A DNA stretch of 64,000 bases from NCBI GenBank assembly GCA_050084985.1, contig JBITNC010000001.1, forward strand, positions 133,920,001 through 133,984,000, in the 5' to 3' direction. How positions within the stretch are numbered: the first letter of the stretch is position 1; each line of letters begins with the position of its first letter. This stretch comes from Nageia nagi (lineage: Eukaryota > Pinophyta). The notes under the pieces are model-generated. The model was not told where the DNA came from, made no database searches, and saw only the letters and a program-made list of their open reading frames with translations. A program made the translations under genes and the position numbers. Positions 1-11,989 of this stretch are shown in pieces.

Positions 1-1039
1 AGACAATTCAAACATTTTCAAAAGTTTACAACAAATTCTCCTAAAAATCGAAAGTTTTCAAAGAGAAGGCACAAAACGATTTGAATTACAATAATTGTCC
101 TTAAAAGATCAATCCACCACTCCCATAGATGAAAACACACTTTGAATCAACTTGTAGCCATTTGTATTATGTTTGCAAAAGAGAATTGCATAAGTAGATC
201 AATTTGCTCCTCAATTGCAAAAAATTTCAATTTTGAAAAAGATTGAAAATTTCTTGGATTACAACATTCTACCTCAAAATGTGACCCTCTATGGTCTATT
301 TATAGACATTTTACATCAAAATTTGAGGGTGTTGCCCTAATTCCTAAAAAAGCTTTAAAATGCTAATTTGAATGCTAAATTGAGATTACAATATTGTTTT
401 AGTAAGAGAACAATCTTATCCCATTCAAATATGCTAAAAATAAAATATTTACAAAAATGGATGCCCTCTGACATGCATTTCAAGGTGTTTTGCATCAATT
501 TGTCGAAAATTGGAGCTTCAAATCCTCGTTTTGGATCCTTCTGACAACATTTTGAGCTCCTTCCTTCTTTGAATCTAGATTTGCCTGTGATGTGATCATT
601 GTGGCAAATTTTCAAGGGATTCTAAGAGAATTTTTTGAAAAAGTCGATTATTTGGTGTATTTTTCAAAAAAGAAAAAGAGGGATCCGAAATTTGAAAATT
701 TTTTAAAAAGTAGATTTGAGCTTATGGATGGATGGAGGATAGAATTATAAGACACTTGGCAAGTTTTGAGAGGTTTTAGAGCTTTTTTGGGAGGTTTTAT
801 GAAGGATTAGAGATTTGGGCAATTTTTTCCAATTTCACGTCTATGGATTTCGTTTGGTAGAAAAAAGTGAAATTTCCATAGGAATGAAAAATGCCTCTTA
901 GATTTTTGAGCCCTTTAACTTGCTCAAATTCAAAAATTCTCAAGTTAAAAGTTGCTTAAAATGTGCTCTTCAATACAATGAAGCCAAAATTTTCGATTTT
1001 TTGAGCAAAATTTTCGATTTTTTGAGCAAAATTTGATGT

Positions 1040-2695
1040 TCCTCCTAGAGTTAGGTGCAAGTTTTCACCTCATTGGAATTCCATAAACTTGAAAAACTGC
1101 ACCTATCTATTTGTTGCTTTTAAGTTGCTCAAATTTGAAAATTTGAAGCATTAAATATTCTCAAAAACCACTTTCCTTGCAAATATGTCAAAAAACTTGA
1201 TTTTTGGGCAAAATTTTCACATTCTCCCATGTTAGGCACCAATTTTCAGGTCTATGGATTCCCAATTGCATGAAAATCTTTGCCTTCTTTTTTGAGGGGT
1301 TGCCATGGCCTAAAATTAAAAATCTCAAGTGTTAAATGTGCTAGAAATGCCTTTTTCTATGCAATGAAGGGGTCCAACTCGATTTTTGAATGAAATTTAT
1401 CAAATTTTTCCAACCTAGGCGCCAAAATTCAGTCCTATGGGTCTTCAATCAGCCCCAAACCTACGCCTAGCTTTTTGTGCCGCCAAACTTGCTCAAAATG
1501 AAAATTTGCAAGTTTAAACCTTCTCAAAATGACCTCCATTACGTACTTATGTCTTCAAACTTGACTTTTGATCATAATTTATCAAATTTTTTTCACCCTA
1601 GACGTTGTTTTCCATTTTTTTGGATTTCCATAGCCTTGAAAAACTGCTCCTAGGCGTTTGGGCATCAAAACTTGCTCAATTTCGAAAAATTGAAGGTGTA
1701 AATGTGCTAGAAATCATCATTTTGACTTAATGAACACCTCAAACTTGATTTTTGATGAAATTTGCACTTTTCCCTCCAAGTGAGGCGCTACTTTTCACTC
1801 CTATGGATTAAGAAAAATTAGGAAAACTGCGCTTAGCTTTTAGGTGCCCAAAAATAGCTCAAATTCAATTTTTCCAAGACCTAAAGGTGCTCTAAATGAT
1901 CTTTTCACCCAATGAAACCTTAGAACTTGTGTTTTGATCAAAAATTATCAATTTTTTTAATTCTAGGCACCATTTTTCACCCCATTGGTTTTGGAAAAAG
2001 ATGGGAAACTGCGCCTAGGAATTTTAGCCATCAAACTTGCTCAAAATTGAAAATTTGCAAGTTTAAATATGCTAGAAATGCCATTTTTGACCTAATGAGC
2101 ACCTTCAGATTGATTTTTGTTGAGTTTTGCACTTATATCGCCAAGTTAGGTGACAAAAATCACTCCATTAGATTTCTATAAAGCTAAAAACATGCGACTA
2201 GCTTTTTGAGCCTCAAAACTTGCTCAAATTTGGAAAATTGAAGACTTAAATGTGCTTGAAACCCCTTTTTCCATCAATCTATGCCTTTGGTTTGCTCTTT
2301 TGGTCAAAATCCATTTCTCCTTCAAGTTAGGCACCAAAATGCAAGTCTATGGATTTCCAATCACTTGGAATCATGCATCTAAGATTTTAGGGCACTTCCA
2401 TTAGACAAAATCAAAAATTTGTCGACCTAAAGTGCCTTAAAATGTGATTTTACATGCAATCAAACCATCTCCCTTGATTTTCGACACAAATTTCATTTTT
2501 CACTTGGTAGCTAGGAGCCAAAATACACCTCAATGGATTTCTATTGGCTTGAAAAACTGCATCTAGGTTTGGATGGCTCAAAACTTGGTCAAAATCAAAA
2601 ATTTCAAGTCCTAATTGTGTTAGAAATAACCTTATCTCTCCAATGACACTCTTACACTTGATTTTCGACACCATTTGCATTTCTCTCTTGAAAAT
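1040..2695. repeat. Diverged tandem array, about 182-bp unit
   Basis: A recurring block (start of unit: a '(g/c)TTAGGCACCA-TTTTCA-CTATGGATT' type phrase, followed by '-AACTTGCTCAAA-TTGAAAATTTG-') recurs at about 1049, 1231, 1412, 1597, 1781, 1963, 2145, 2327 and 2511, so the spacing is 181-185 bp over nine units. A further diverged unit near 840 carries a small internal duplication of 'TTTTCGATTTTTTGAGCAAA' at 984-1027. Units differ a good deal, so the array is old. The unit shows no coding potential. Confidence 0.75.
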
Positions 2696-2739
2696 TTTTC
2701 ATATTCTGACATTCCTAGGAGCTATGTGTCAAAACCTGA

Positions 2740-3400
2740 GCTCTGATATCACTAAAATCCTCAAATTGTGCTCTTGGACACACCTTGTGCATTTCTGACC
2801 CATATCCACCATTTTTGAGCTTGAACTTGACCAAATCCACATTTTCAATCGTTTCCAAGCTCAAACTACACAATTCTGATCATTCCACGCATTTTCGAGC
2901 TTAAACTTTGAAAAACGATCATTTCCAGCATTTACGATCAAAACCAAGCTTAATCTCTAAAAAACGGTCATTTACAGCACTTCATAGCTCAAACCTTCCA
3001 TTTTCAGCCATTTCTGATCAAAACCAAATATTTACGTGCATTCCTAACCAAAACCACACTTTCCAAACATTTTTGAGCATTCTGAGCTCAACTTTACATT
3101 TTTGACCATTTCCAAGCTTTCCGATTCCAAAATGTGCAAAAATGCACATTCTTGCCTTGCTAACCACTTCTGGGCTCAAAATAGGAAAAACGCACATTTT
3201 CTATCATACTTACCCTTTCTGGCTTTCCGATGTCAAAATTGACAAAAACACTTATTTTTGCCATCTTAGCCATATTCACTGCACCCGAACTCAAAATTGA
3301 CAAAAACACTCATTTTTGTCACCTAGGCACCTTTGTGCTTGAATACTGCAAAAAATGTGACTTTTTGTCACCCTTGGTATTTGTGAGCCCAAACTCTGCA
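2740..3400. repeat. Degenerate short-period tandem region
   Basis: After the 182-bp array the sequence changes to short, loosely repeated phrases such as 'CATTTTTGAGCTCAAACT', 'CATTTCCAGC' and 'GACAAAAACAC(T/A)CATTTTTG'. The period is irregular, roughly 40-60 bp. It looks like a decayed array of its own. No gene is visible. Confidence 0.45.
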
Positions 3401-3749
3401 AAGCTAACCCCATGTGCATTGGTTGCACTCTAGACTCAAATCTATGCTCTAATGCTATCTCTTAGATCCTGGCTCTGTGATCCCAAAACTAGTGACTAGA
3501 TACTCTGATACTCTTCAAGGTCTTCGTCGCAAGATCTCCTTGAGTCGCTCTCTGATATCATGTTTGCACTCTTCAGAATGAACTATCCATCACCAAAAGC
3601 CAATCTCAAGGCAATGCACCTCATTGCCTATGCAAAAATTGGGTCCCCAAAATCTTGTATTTTGGGGGGTGTTGTGCTGGGTGCCTAGGATTCACTTCCT
3701 GATCCTTGAACTCACCCAGTTGCTCCTCCCAATCTGATCGCACAATTCA

Positions 3750-4030
3750 AAAAGACAATTGTCTTTTGAAATCATGCACCAGCCTTGAAGTGTCTTTGCC
3801 TTGTCTTTTTTGAGCTTCATCCCAGTCCAATCTGCTCCCTATCCTTGGCACATGCTCCAAAAAGTCATGATTTCGTCTCCTAGAGGCATGCGCTAGTCCT
3901 GAAAGTGGCCTAGATTACTTTTCTGAGCCTCAACTTCAGTCTGGATGACTCCCAGGTCCAATCGCATGTTTCAAAAAGACATGATTGTGTCTTTTGAAAT
4001 CATGCAGCAGCCCTTGGAGTCGACTAGTTT
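3750..4030. repeat. Three-copy tandem repeat, 114-bp period
   Basis: The phrase 'GTCTTTTGAAATCATGCA-CAGCCCTTG' and its relative 'GTCTCCTAGAGGCATGC-CTAGTCCTG' occur at 3761, 3875 and 3989, an exact 114-bp spacing. Each is preceded by 'TTCAAAAAGACA-GATT'. It forms part of the U3-like region of the candidate long LTR. Confidence 0.6.
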
Positions 4031-4303
4031 GGCTTGACCCTATCACGACTCGTTCTAGACTCTCCTGGCTTAGCTACGGTCGGCTTCCTGTTTCCAAACT
4101 TAGCCATTTTTAGGAAGGATTTCACACTTTCGGCTTGCTATGACTAACTCTGGACGAAGAATGAGACTTGAACCTGAGGGTCTTGTCCTTGAATCTAGGT
4201 CTTTTGACATCACATGGGTTGAATAAGCCTACAACATAACAAAGTATTTACATGAGGCGTTGAGGGTTGTGATTTTGGGGCATGTTGGATTTCAGTCACA
4301 ACA

Positions 4304-6865
4304 ACTAGCATAAGCTACTAGGCACTGCCAATAGTTTATTGTATATGGCTTTCAATCTTACTAGTTATTATAAATTTTCAAGTTGTAGATAGATGAGTAA
4401 ATACTAAATTGATTTGTATGAAGTTGAAATACCAGACCAGTCGTAATAAAACCCTAGGATTCAACCTATTACAGGTCTTTATTCTGAAATTGTTTTACTT
4501 CATGCATGAAGAAATTCTTCATATTTGGCTTTAGTTACAGTTCGTAAAATATCCAATAGAGATCACATACAGATTTACATAAATCTTTTCCTTAGTTCAT
4601 GTTGAAGTCAATTTGAAATATTTAGAATCAAAATATAAGAGTAAAATTTGGAGGTTTACTCAGCCTCTTTGTTGGTGGATTGTAACCAGAACATGTGTCT
4701 TGTATTACACTTCATTTATAATTGTCGCGTTTTTTAATATCTCTTGTTATCGTAGGAACAGAGTTGGCAGTGTATGGAAATAAGAGTTGAGAACTCTCAT
4801 ATTTAACAGCACAAAAGAGGACAGTGAAGTGAGAACATAAAAGATATCTAAATAATATAGAAAAAAGTAAAGAATATATAAAACCTTGGGTTCATTTTTA
4901 CTGAAATTAAATGAACTATATTTCCAAAGAAAAATAAGATTACAATCATGGACTACAAGACAATGAGGATGAAGAAGTTCATACATTAGTTTGAAAAAAG
5001 AGTTAAAAACAATTAGCTGTATGCATGGTATAATAATAATACTAATGACGTATAACTGATAAAGCATTATAACATGATGCTATGAGCATACTCACACAGG
5101 CTATATATTCTTGCACATTGTCTTATGCATCATAAAATTGTAATAATGCTGGAGAGAAAAAAAAGGAAGAGCCATAATAATAATGAAGAAGGCCATACTA
5201 GTAAAACTCTTCAATTTTCAATAAGTCTAGCAAGTTATGGGTTTAAACAAGTTGAGTTGAACCAGGTATTCAGCCAATTAAACCCTTTTACAACTAGGTC
5301 AATTGAAAAAAAGCTTGTCAATTAGTAATGGAGTCATGAGTAATTCAAAAACTCATGATGAACTCGAGTTAATTTAAAGATTCTGATCCTATAAGCAATT
5401 TTTATAATTGTCTTTTTATTTTAAATTTTCAAGGTTCTACTTAGATTTTTCCAAAACAAGTATTATTCTTTAACTACCCATAGTCAATGTCGATTACAAG
5501 GATTGCTATAAACAGTTCTCAAGTCAGGATGCAATCTCTTAAAAGACTTATGTGCCCCTTGGTAAGTTTTACAATAAAGAACATATACCCCTTCAGATAG
5601 CAAAACAAGTTTTGACAGAACAGTCCAATAAAGACCTTCCTTGCCATTGCATGGACCAATCCTGTATGCACTTCGATTAAGATATTTTTCTTTCTTCCCT
5701 CATGATACAGTGTTGCAACATAATGTTGGAGCAAATCTAGACATCAAATTTACTTTCTTTTAATCCATTTGTCAAACATTTTGGAAATGAAACAAACCAT
5801 TGAAAAATCTCAACACTATCATGCCAAGATAGTAACATGTGTTGGTTTTTGTAATTAATTGCAATAACATTATAACTTACACAGCAATATATTAGGTATA
5901 TAAGTAAGATTTGAAAGCTCAAAATTGGTTATTTACTTCTGCAATTCCTTTAATCCACTTACCTCATGTTACAATACATGAGAATACAAATAAGTAGTTG
6001 CACATGCAACATTGTTTGAGTTCCTCAAGGAAAATTGACTCAACATATAATTTCATCATAGCAAAAAACTAAAATTTCATTTACCAATTAGTGTTACCAA
6101 TAAAACATCATCGCAAATGGGAGCAATATAGAATTCAGTAAGGCTGGCAGACCTGATTCTAAGTATTTTGTGGAAGAAAGGAATCAATAAGCTATTTTTA
6201 TGGAATTTGTTAGTCTAAAAGGGAATTTGTATTTTCACAAGCAAAAACAAAATTAGTTTCTGCAATTTTCTAAAAGGATATTGCTTTAGGAAGCATTTGG
6301 TTATTTAGAAACAAGTCCAAGAGTTATGGCATGAAATAAAGCTCTCTGCCATCAGTTTTCTTCTAGATACAAGATGCAAGAAAACCTTTCATGCAAAGAA
6401 TTTCCTCATCAACTTAGAAAGTATGAAATCATTTAGTCAGTAGTAGATAAACACAGTAATTACTTTTCTCAAAAAGATCTAGAGTCTTTGCCTTCCAGAA
6501 GAGTCAGAGAGCTTCTCTCTCATAGAATGACATTTTCTAAAAGAAACTCTGATGCTCAGCAGATGAAATATCATGTTCTGTGGTGTATTATAAGATGTAT
6601 TACTTCTATTTGAAAGAGAGAAGACACCTCGAAAAGTTCATGCTAAAATTGATATCTTATTCATACTGATGATGCAGGTATTTGCAGAGGAAAAATACAA
6701 ATGTCATGAATTGTTGTCAGAAATTATAAATGTAGAAGAAACAATAAAATCAATTTAAAACGTCTAAATTGTCACTATTGACTTCCCAACATATCTATTG
6801 GTTAAGATGAATAAATAAATACAGTGGAAAACATTTAGCAATGTAATAGAAGCATCCAATCTGAC
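4304..6865 (-). other. Intron 3 of UVR8-type gene (part), no gene seen
   Basis: This is AT-rich sequence between the exon 3 donor at 6865 and the repeat block on the left. I searched the minus strand for the next RCC1 blade (expected WGRN-NGQLG) and did not find it, so the next exon probably lies left of position 1. No transposon protein, tRNA or long repeat is evident; the small open frames look random. Confidence 0.5.
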
Positions 6866-7012
6866 CTTTGCACCTCTCCATTTTGCATGACAGCAAGGCA
6901 GTGGCTATCTCCACATGCTATTTGCTTGATCTGAAGCCCTTGCAATGTCTTGATTGGATAGGGAATAAACAAATCGGAGGAGTTTCCATGTCCAAGCCTG
7001 CCAAAGTCTCCC
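6866..7012 (-). CDS. UVR8: UVR8-type photoreceptor, exon 3
   Basis: This exon of 147 bp encodes 48 residues, starting GDFGRLGHGNSSDLF and including IKQIACGDSHCLAV and NGEVQ, plus split codons at both ends. This matches the second RCC1 blade of UVR8, the nuclear/cytosolic UV-B receptor that monomerises through a tryptophan cluster and binds COP1. The residues that align with Arabidopsis D96 and D107, which make salt bridges across the dimer, are both present. The acceptor is GAAG before the exon; the donor is GTCAGA, a GT site with a poor downstream match. The phase fits exon 2 exactly (TG|G, Trp). The next expected residues (S-W-G-R) would follow the split AG codon. Identity to UVR8 rather than another RCC1 protein is strong from motif order; numbering is recalled from the Arabidopsis protein. 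Confidence 0.9.
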
Positions 7013-7416
7013 CTTCAAAAGAGGTACAACATAGAAATTATTTAAGTCACTCCTAAACCTATGCACTAGTAATTGACAAAAAACATATTTATTTCTCAAC
7101 TTTGAAAATGAAATCAAGGAACAGCTTCCAAAACCCTACAAAAGTAAGTTAATGAAGCCAACTAAAACTTCTGAATAGAATATTAAAGATTCATCGATAT
7201 ACATCAAGAGATACCTAAAAGCAACATAAAAAATCAGAAAAACACTTTTAACATGATTTGCGCTTGCCACTTGCAATTTGAATGCCATAAAATCCAACAC
7301 ATTCCTATTTCACTGTACAAAGTGCCCATCCTAAAGATGAACGTCAGCTTAACTCTGCCTTAAATTGAAAAACAACCTTTCTAATGTGTTGCACCAATTC
7401 TAATTTTCATAGATTC

Positions 7417-8282
7417 TGTAATGTCCTTTCTGGATGATAGCAGGCTGTAGGTCCCACTCACTTATGTTTGTAGAACAGTTGTGATGAGTGGATGTTAGTG
7501 TGTTGGAGGTTTAAAAGGGAAATTCCTACATTTGAGGGATCTTTCTACTTTTTAGGAGGTTGGACCAAGTATTGAGGGACCTTGATTTCCTCAGAGGTGT
7601 TCTATCGGAGATTTTAAAAGGAGATTATGGTTAAATAAAAGCATGCATATAGTCGTTGGATTTGGCTTCAAGTCTTCTGATTTGGGTTTTCAACATTTTA
7701 GGTATCCAAGATGTCAATGTCAAGTTATGATATGATCTTTGTGAAAATGTCTAGCATTTCTAGACTTAGGGAACTTAATTCAATTTCATGTCACCATGGA
7801 TTGATTAGAAGTTTGAGATCCATGAAAGGACTTTAATATTATGACATTTGATATTAAGGGGTATCAATTTTAATACGTTATAAAGTTAGACTAATGTCTA
7901 AAGTGGAGAGTTGAAAAGTGGTTATTCTCCTAACCTAGGGTTGGCAGTTTGATAAAAGAAAAGTTTTTGAAATAGATAGACAATTTGAAAAAAAACTATC
8001 CTATTCTTCTTAGAGCGGCTGTAACAGCAGCAGCTAGCAGATTTGAGAATGAAAACCTTCAGATCTCAAAGGCAGTGGGCGTAGCTCTTTGATCTTGATG
8101 GGCAGATTCATTCAGAATTGTACTTGTGCATTCAGAGGGATTTCACTTGGAGTTTGTGGCTGATTTGGCTAGGGTTTTGACTTCAAAAGTTTATGAGCAG
8201 ATATGAGTTTGATTCTTGCATCCTGAAGTGATCAACTCTCTCCATCTACATTTACTTTCTGCGTTTTTTTTGGGTTATAACA
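7417..8282 (+). mobile_element. Candidate solo LTR
   Basis: The segment begins TGTAATGTCC and ends GGGTTATAACA, a TG...CA structure with near-complementary termini typical of plant LTRs. The interior is non-coding and has the feel of U3-R-U5 sequence. I see no convincing 5-bp target duplication (GATTC against TTGAC) and no second copy in the window, so the boundaries and even the class are tentative. It lies within intron 2. Confidence 0.4.
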
Positions 8283-8359
8283 TTGACCAGCCTGCTCTTC
8301 TTTGAAATAACCCTTCATCCTTCAATGGATGCAAATACTTGATTCATTCTCTCAGTCTA

Positions 8360-9693
8360 TGTAAATGCCTAAATGCAATATTACATACAATTAAGCAAAT
8401 TCTCTTAATCAAGCACCCACATTTGGCCTAGAAGGGCATAAACAAGCATTCAACACCTTAATATGCCAACATTAGGGTTAGAGCTCAAGATACAAGCAGA
8501 CACAACCTCACAATGCGAACGTCTAGCTACAACATGCATGAAAGAGTAAATAAACTACAACAATGCATACATAGACAAGTGCACAATACAATACGAGATC
8601 CAAGTGCCAACGGTTGTATTGAAGATAAATAATGATCAATGATACAATACCAGGCCCCAAGGGCTAGACGTTGGCCTCCAAGGAGACAACTAGGGCACAA
8701 CATGTGTCTCTCACTGCTAGACAGACGAATGATGGATGGGACAGTTTTGCTCCCTCATAATCTAAATCCTCTCCACCGAAGGAACCCTCCTCAAACCCTA
8801 GCGACCAACTGAATGGTAGAAGCTCAACCTCGAAATACAATTGGATGGACTAGGGTGCTACACCAAAGTCGTAGATTAACAAGATCCCTCAACTTGCTAA
8901 CCCTCCTAGATGTTGCACCTAAGGAACTTGCTTAGCACTACGCTAAGACTTCTCTCCTCTCGACGGTATGAGTAATATTATCCAATCAGTATCCCCAACA
9001 ATAAGACGCAAATATAGCTTTCCTAGATTTGGATCTCACCTCAATGTCATCACCCAATCCCCTCGAACCTCAACTTTGGCACCTAAGAGTCATTCCAGGC
9101 CCAACATGGGTATCTGGGCCTCTCTCATGCTCCACGTGGGTCTAAGAATGCATGCGTGGGTCAAGGAGGCATGCAAGAACATCTATGGGGGGCAACATGG
9201 GTGTCATGGGCCAACGTGGGGGTGTAGAAGTCTCCCCAAGGCTAGCGCATGTGTACAAGTGCTCCCAATCTCAACGTTGGGGCTATTAAATGCTCATCCA
9301 TCCTCTAAGTGCTAAATAGACCCTCGGATTCCCACAATCATGTTTCGGGATCTCCAAGTACATTAAAACACTCTAATCTACACTTGGAAGGGAGACATCC
9401 CACTTGGGGCTCATAGTGGGGTCCAATGACCCATTCAGTCTTATATCCCAAATCCTAACTAATAAAACATAATTAATAATTAAATATGTACAAAAGAGGA
9501 ATTCGTTGGATTCCAAAATTAAATACAATAATCTATTTATCTTTGTGTGATTTTTCCTTGCCTTGTATCTCATTGAAACAATTAAAACAGTACCAAAAGA
9601 TACTGCTATCCATAATTTTTGTGTTATAGAAATTCTGTTTTGTTCTTTTTTGAAATTTGCATGTTAGTGTGTATTTTGCTTAGGGGTTCTTAC
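8360..9693 (-). mobile_element. LTR family copy A (solo or isolated LTR)
   Basis: This is the longest of four copies of one LTR family in the window; the others are at 18112-19021, 33308-34361 and 59551-60628. Shared landmarks in order are 'CACCCACAT(T/C)TGGCCTAGAAG', 'CCAA-GG-TGTATT', 'CGTTGGCCTCCAAGGAG', 'CTCCACCGAAGG', 'CCAACGTGGG', 'CAACGTTGGGGC' and 'GGGAGACATCCCACTTGGG'. Read on the minus strand it begins TGTAAGAACCCC. Orientation is inferred from minus-strand TATA-like boxes in copies B and D. The segment has no coding capacity; the frame at 8968-9315 is a by-product of the GC-richer LTR. The left boundary is approximate. Confidence 0.65.
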
Positions 9694-9996
9694 AGATTAC
9701 TCAAGATTTCACATATGCATTATTGGGTTACTATTTAATGATTAATCATCATTTTTAATCCATCAGTATAGAAACTTGATCCACAAATAAATAACTCCTA
9801 GGTAGAATAAATTTCACAAAAAATGACGTCCACAATTAGAATTCTTGAAGATTATGAATGTTTTAAGTTCAGTACACAAAAAATACTGAATAATGTTACA
9901 AATGATACATATCGAATTTATTTAACAAATCCCATTAGTGACTTATAAATATATGGATCATATATAAAAACAAATATTTCTAGAAAAAGAACATAC

Positions 9997-10183
9997 CAGC
10001 CCCAACTATAAACTACATGCCTAGAATCGGAATATGCTGTTGTATGATCAGCCCCACAAATTACTGATGTAATTTCACAATCATCAAGATCACTTATAAT
10101 TGTTGGAACATGACGATCCTCTGCATTACCATGGCCTAACTGTCCATCTTCTCCACGACCCCAGGAGCATACAGCATTATCAG
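9997..10183 (-). CDS. UVR8: UVR8-type photoreceptor, exon 2
   Basis: This exon of 187 bp encodes 61 whole residues plus split codons. It starts DNAVCSWGRGEDGQLGHG, then NAEDR, ITSVICGADHTTAYS and VVYSWG. This is the first complete RCC1 blade and the start of the second. It contains the residues that align with UVR8 W39, W92 and the first half of W94 (the Trp codon is split by intron 2). The acceptor is ATATGCAG; the donor GTATGT is an excellent match. The first two bases (CT) complete a serine codon begun by exon 1. No stops or frameshifts occur, in sharp contrast to the surrounding transposon debris, which argues for a maintained gene. Confidence 0.93.
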
Positions 10184-11467
10184 CTGCATATACATCATTC
10201 TCTTGTTAAAATATGACTATCAAGTTAATAAATAAACATAAAATGAATAGCCTCTCAAACAACCATTTGAAGATTGAACATTCTCATGAAGATAGACTGG
10301 GACCCCCAACCAGAAAATCACACAAAGAAAAAAACTATATTAATATTCAGGACTAAGCAAAGTAGGTCTATGGAAGCCAAAATACAGCAACTTCAAAAAT
10401 AAAGCAGCTGTGACAGAATTGGGCTAAAACAGCTACAATCTAGACAAGTTTTAAAAGATAAAGTCATATAATATAAATAACTATGCTACCATATTGCACT
10501 TTGCTACAAGTATCTGATAGGGATTTTAGTAAATCACATCATTCACCAGAAGATTGTCAAAAGTGTAAAAATAAAATAGTAGATACAACAGAACAAGAAG
10601 CAACTGTTGTGGGTCCGGTGAAGCACTTACAGGTACATCTTTGCATCTATCCTCACAACATCCCAAGTCATTAAACAAGATTCAAATGAACTGCTTTAAA
10701 AATTTGAAATATACTTTGTTCAAAGTATATTATTGGGTGGAGTATCTTTGTAAAATATATGTAGCAGGTTGAAATTTTTCTTCAAGTAACAAGAGGACCA
10801 TGATCAAACAGAAAAAATGCAAGTAATCACTCCAAATGTGTGCTGCTGAAGGCCCCACAACTAATTGATGATGATGTAAACTAACTGAATTTCAATTCTA
10901 AATCAAGAGAAGCCTCCCTAAAAGAGGCAGTACTCATAAATAGTTGAAAAATAAGGAATGACTCCAGCAGCAAAGGCAACCATTACTTAAACCACTTCCA
11001 CGTTAGATCATTCAATTTTAAATCTACCAAAATAACTTAAATTTCATCCCTGCTGACATATCTGCTCATCAAAAGCCTTATAGAATATCATTTACCTGCA
11101 AAACGTAGAAGTAAATATTTGTACAACAAAACAGAGCAAACAAAAATGCTATACAAATTTTCGAATGGTGGACAAAAGTGATCATAAATGGTTAATTACA
11201 TACTGAATCATAAGAAGCCTCATAAGAACTTTCTAGTCAAATAAGTTCATTTCCTGTAAAATCGTATCTGAGAAACATGCAACAGCATTTGATAAAATGT
11301 TAGTAATATGCCATGCTTTCATGTCATTAAGCATGATATATAGAACAAAATTTCAGAAATGCATTCTCATTCCAAGTCCAACAAATGTGTTTTCATGTAG
11401 CATGCTACAAAACTCAAGATAAGAAAGTAACGTGGGCTTTCTTTGTGAAACTTCTCAAGTAACTGAA
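10184..11467. other. Intronic sequence, no gene or repeat recognised
   Basis: Ordinary AT-rich intron sequence lies between the exon 2 acceptor and the first transposon stack. I see no transposon protein, no tandem repeat and no RNA gene here. Confidence 0.5.
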
Positions 11468-11989
11468 TATAATATTGCAAAATTAAGGCATTCCATTTCT
11501 ACATGCCAAATTAAATGGGACGCTCATCTTCATTAAGATTTTCGGATATTTAGAGTTATTTTTGGGATTTTGTCCTCCACAAGCTTGGGACGTTTGATAT
11601 ATCAGATAGAGCATCTCATGCCAATTGTTTTGACAGGTTACATGATAGGGTTTTGTCAAGAAACGAGGAAGATATGGTACTTTGAAGTTCATCCCCGGAG
11701 CCAGAATTCTAATATTGTGTGCACGGGTCCCACTAAGTTAATTTATTGTAATTTTGTAATTTCGTCAATTAAAGTGAGACATCCTTCCTCTAGGAGGAAT
11801 TATTATTGCTTTTGAATGTTTTAATGAATTTAATTCCTATGACAATGGATTTACCAAATTGGGTGCAAAAATGAGTAATTTAGCACTCCAAGATGGGATG
11901 CCCTATTCTAAGAATATGCAAGAGTAATTTATTAGAATGACGATGTCTTGGTCAGCTATATTGTAATAATGTAATTTTAGGAGTGATTT

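Larger units (their letters stand above)
1..4303 (-). mobile_element. Candidate very long LTR, truncated by window edge
   Basis: This stretch reads as the inner part of one minus-strand LTR. On the minus strand a TATA-like box (CTATAAATAGACC) lies near 295-306, with an R/U5-like segment running off the left edge. A plausible LTR start, TGTTGTGACTG, is at 4303 and is followed by non-repetitive intron sequence. Between the two lies a long U3-like region built of tandem repeats at several scales. No coding frame of note is present; the open frames are short and random. No second LTR, primer-binding site or target duplication is visible because the rest lies outside the window. It could instead be a satellite array placed beside an unrelated LTR. 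It lies inside intron 3 of the UVR8-type gene. Confidence 0.35.
7013..9996 (-). other. Intron 2 of UVR8-type gene, 2984 bp
   Basis: The donor GTATGT is at 9996-9991 and the acceptor AG at 7014-7013. The intron holds two LTR-like insertions (7417-8282 and 8360-9693). The flanking pieces 7013-7416 and 9694-9990 are plain AT-rich intron with nothing else recognisable. Confidence 0.85.

Noticed and set aside
6905-7117. 70-residue minus-strand frame as a gene
   Set aside because: It is the wrong frame of UVR8 exon 3; the correct frame uses splice sites at 7012 and 6866.
8968-9315. 115-residue plus-strand frame
   Set aside because: Lies wholly within LTR copy A and is not shared as an open frame by copies B, C and D.
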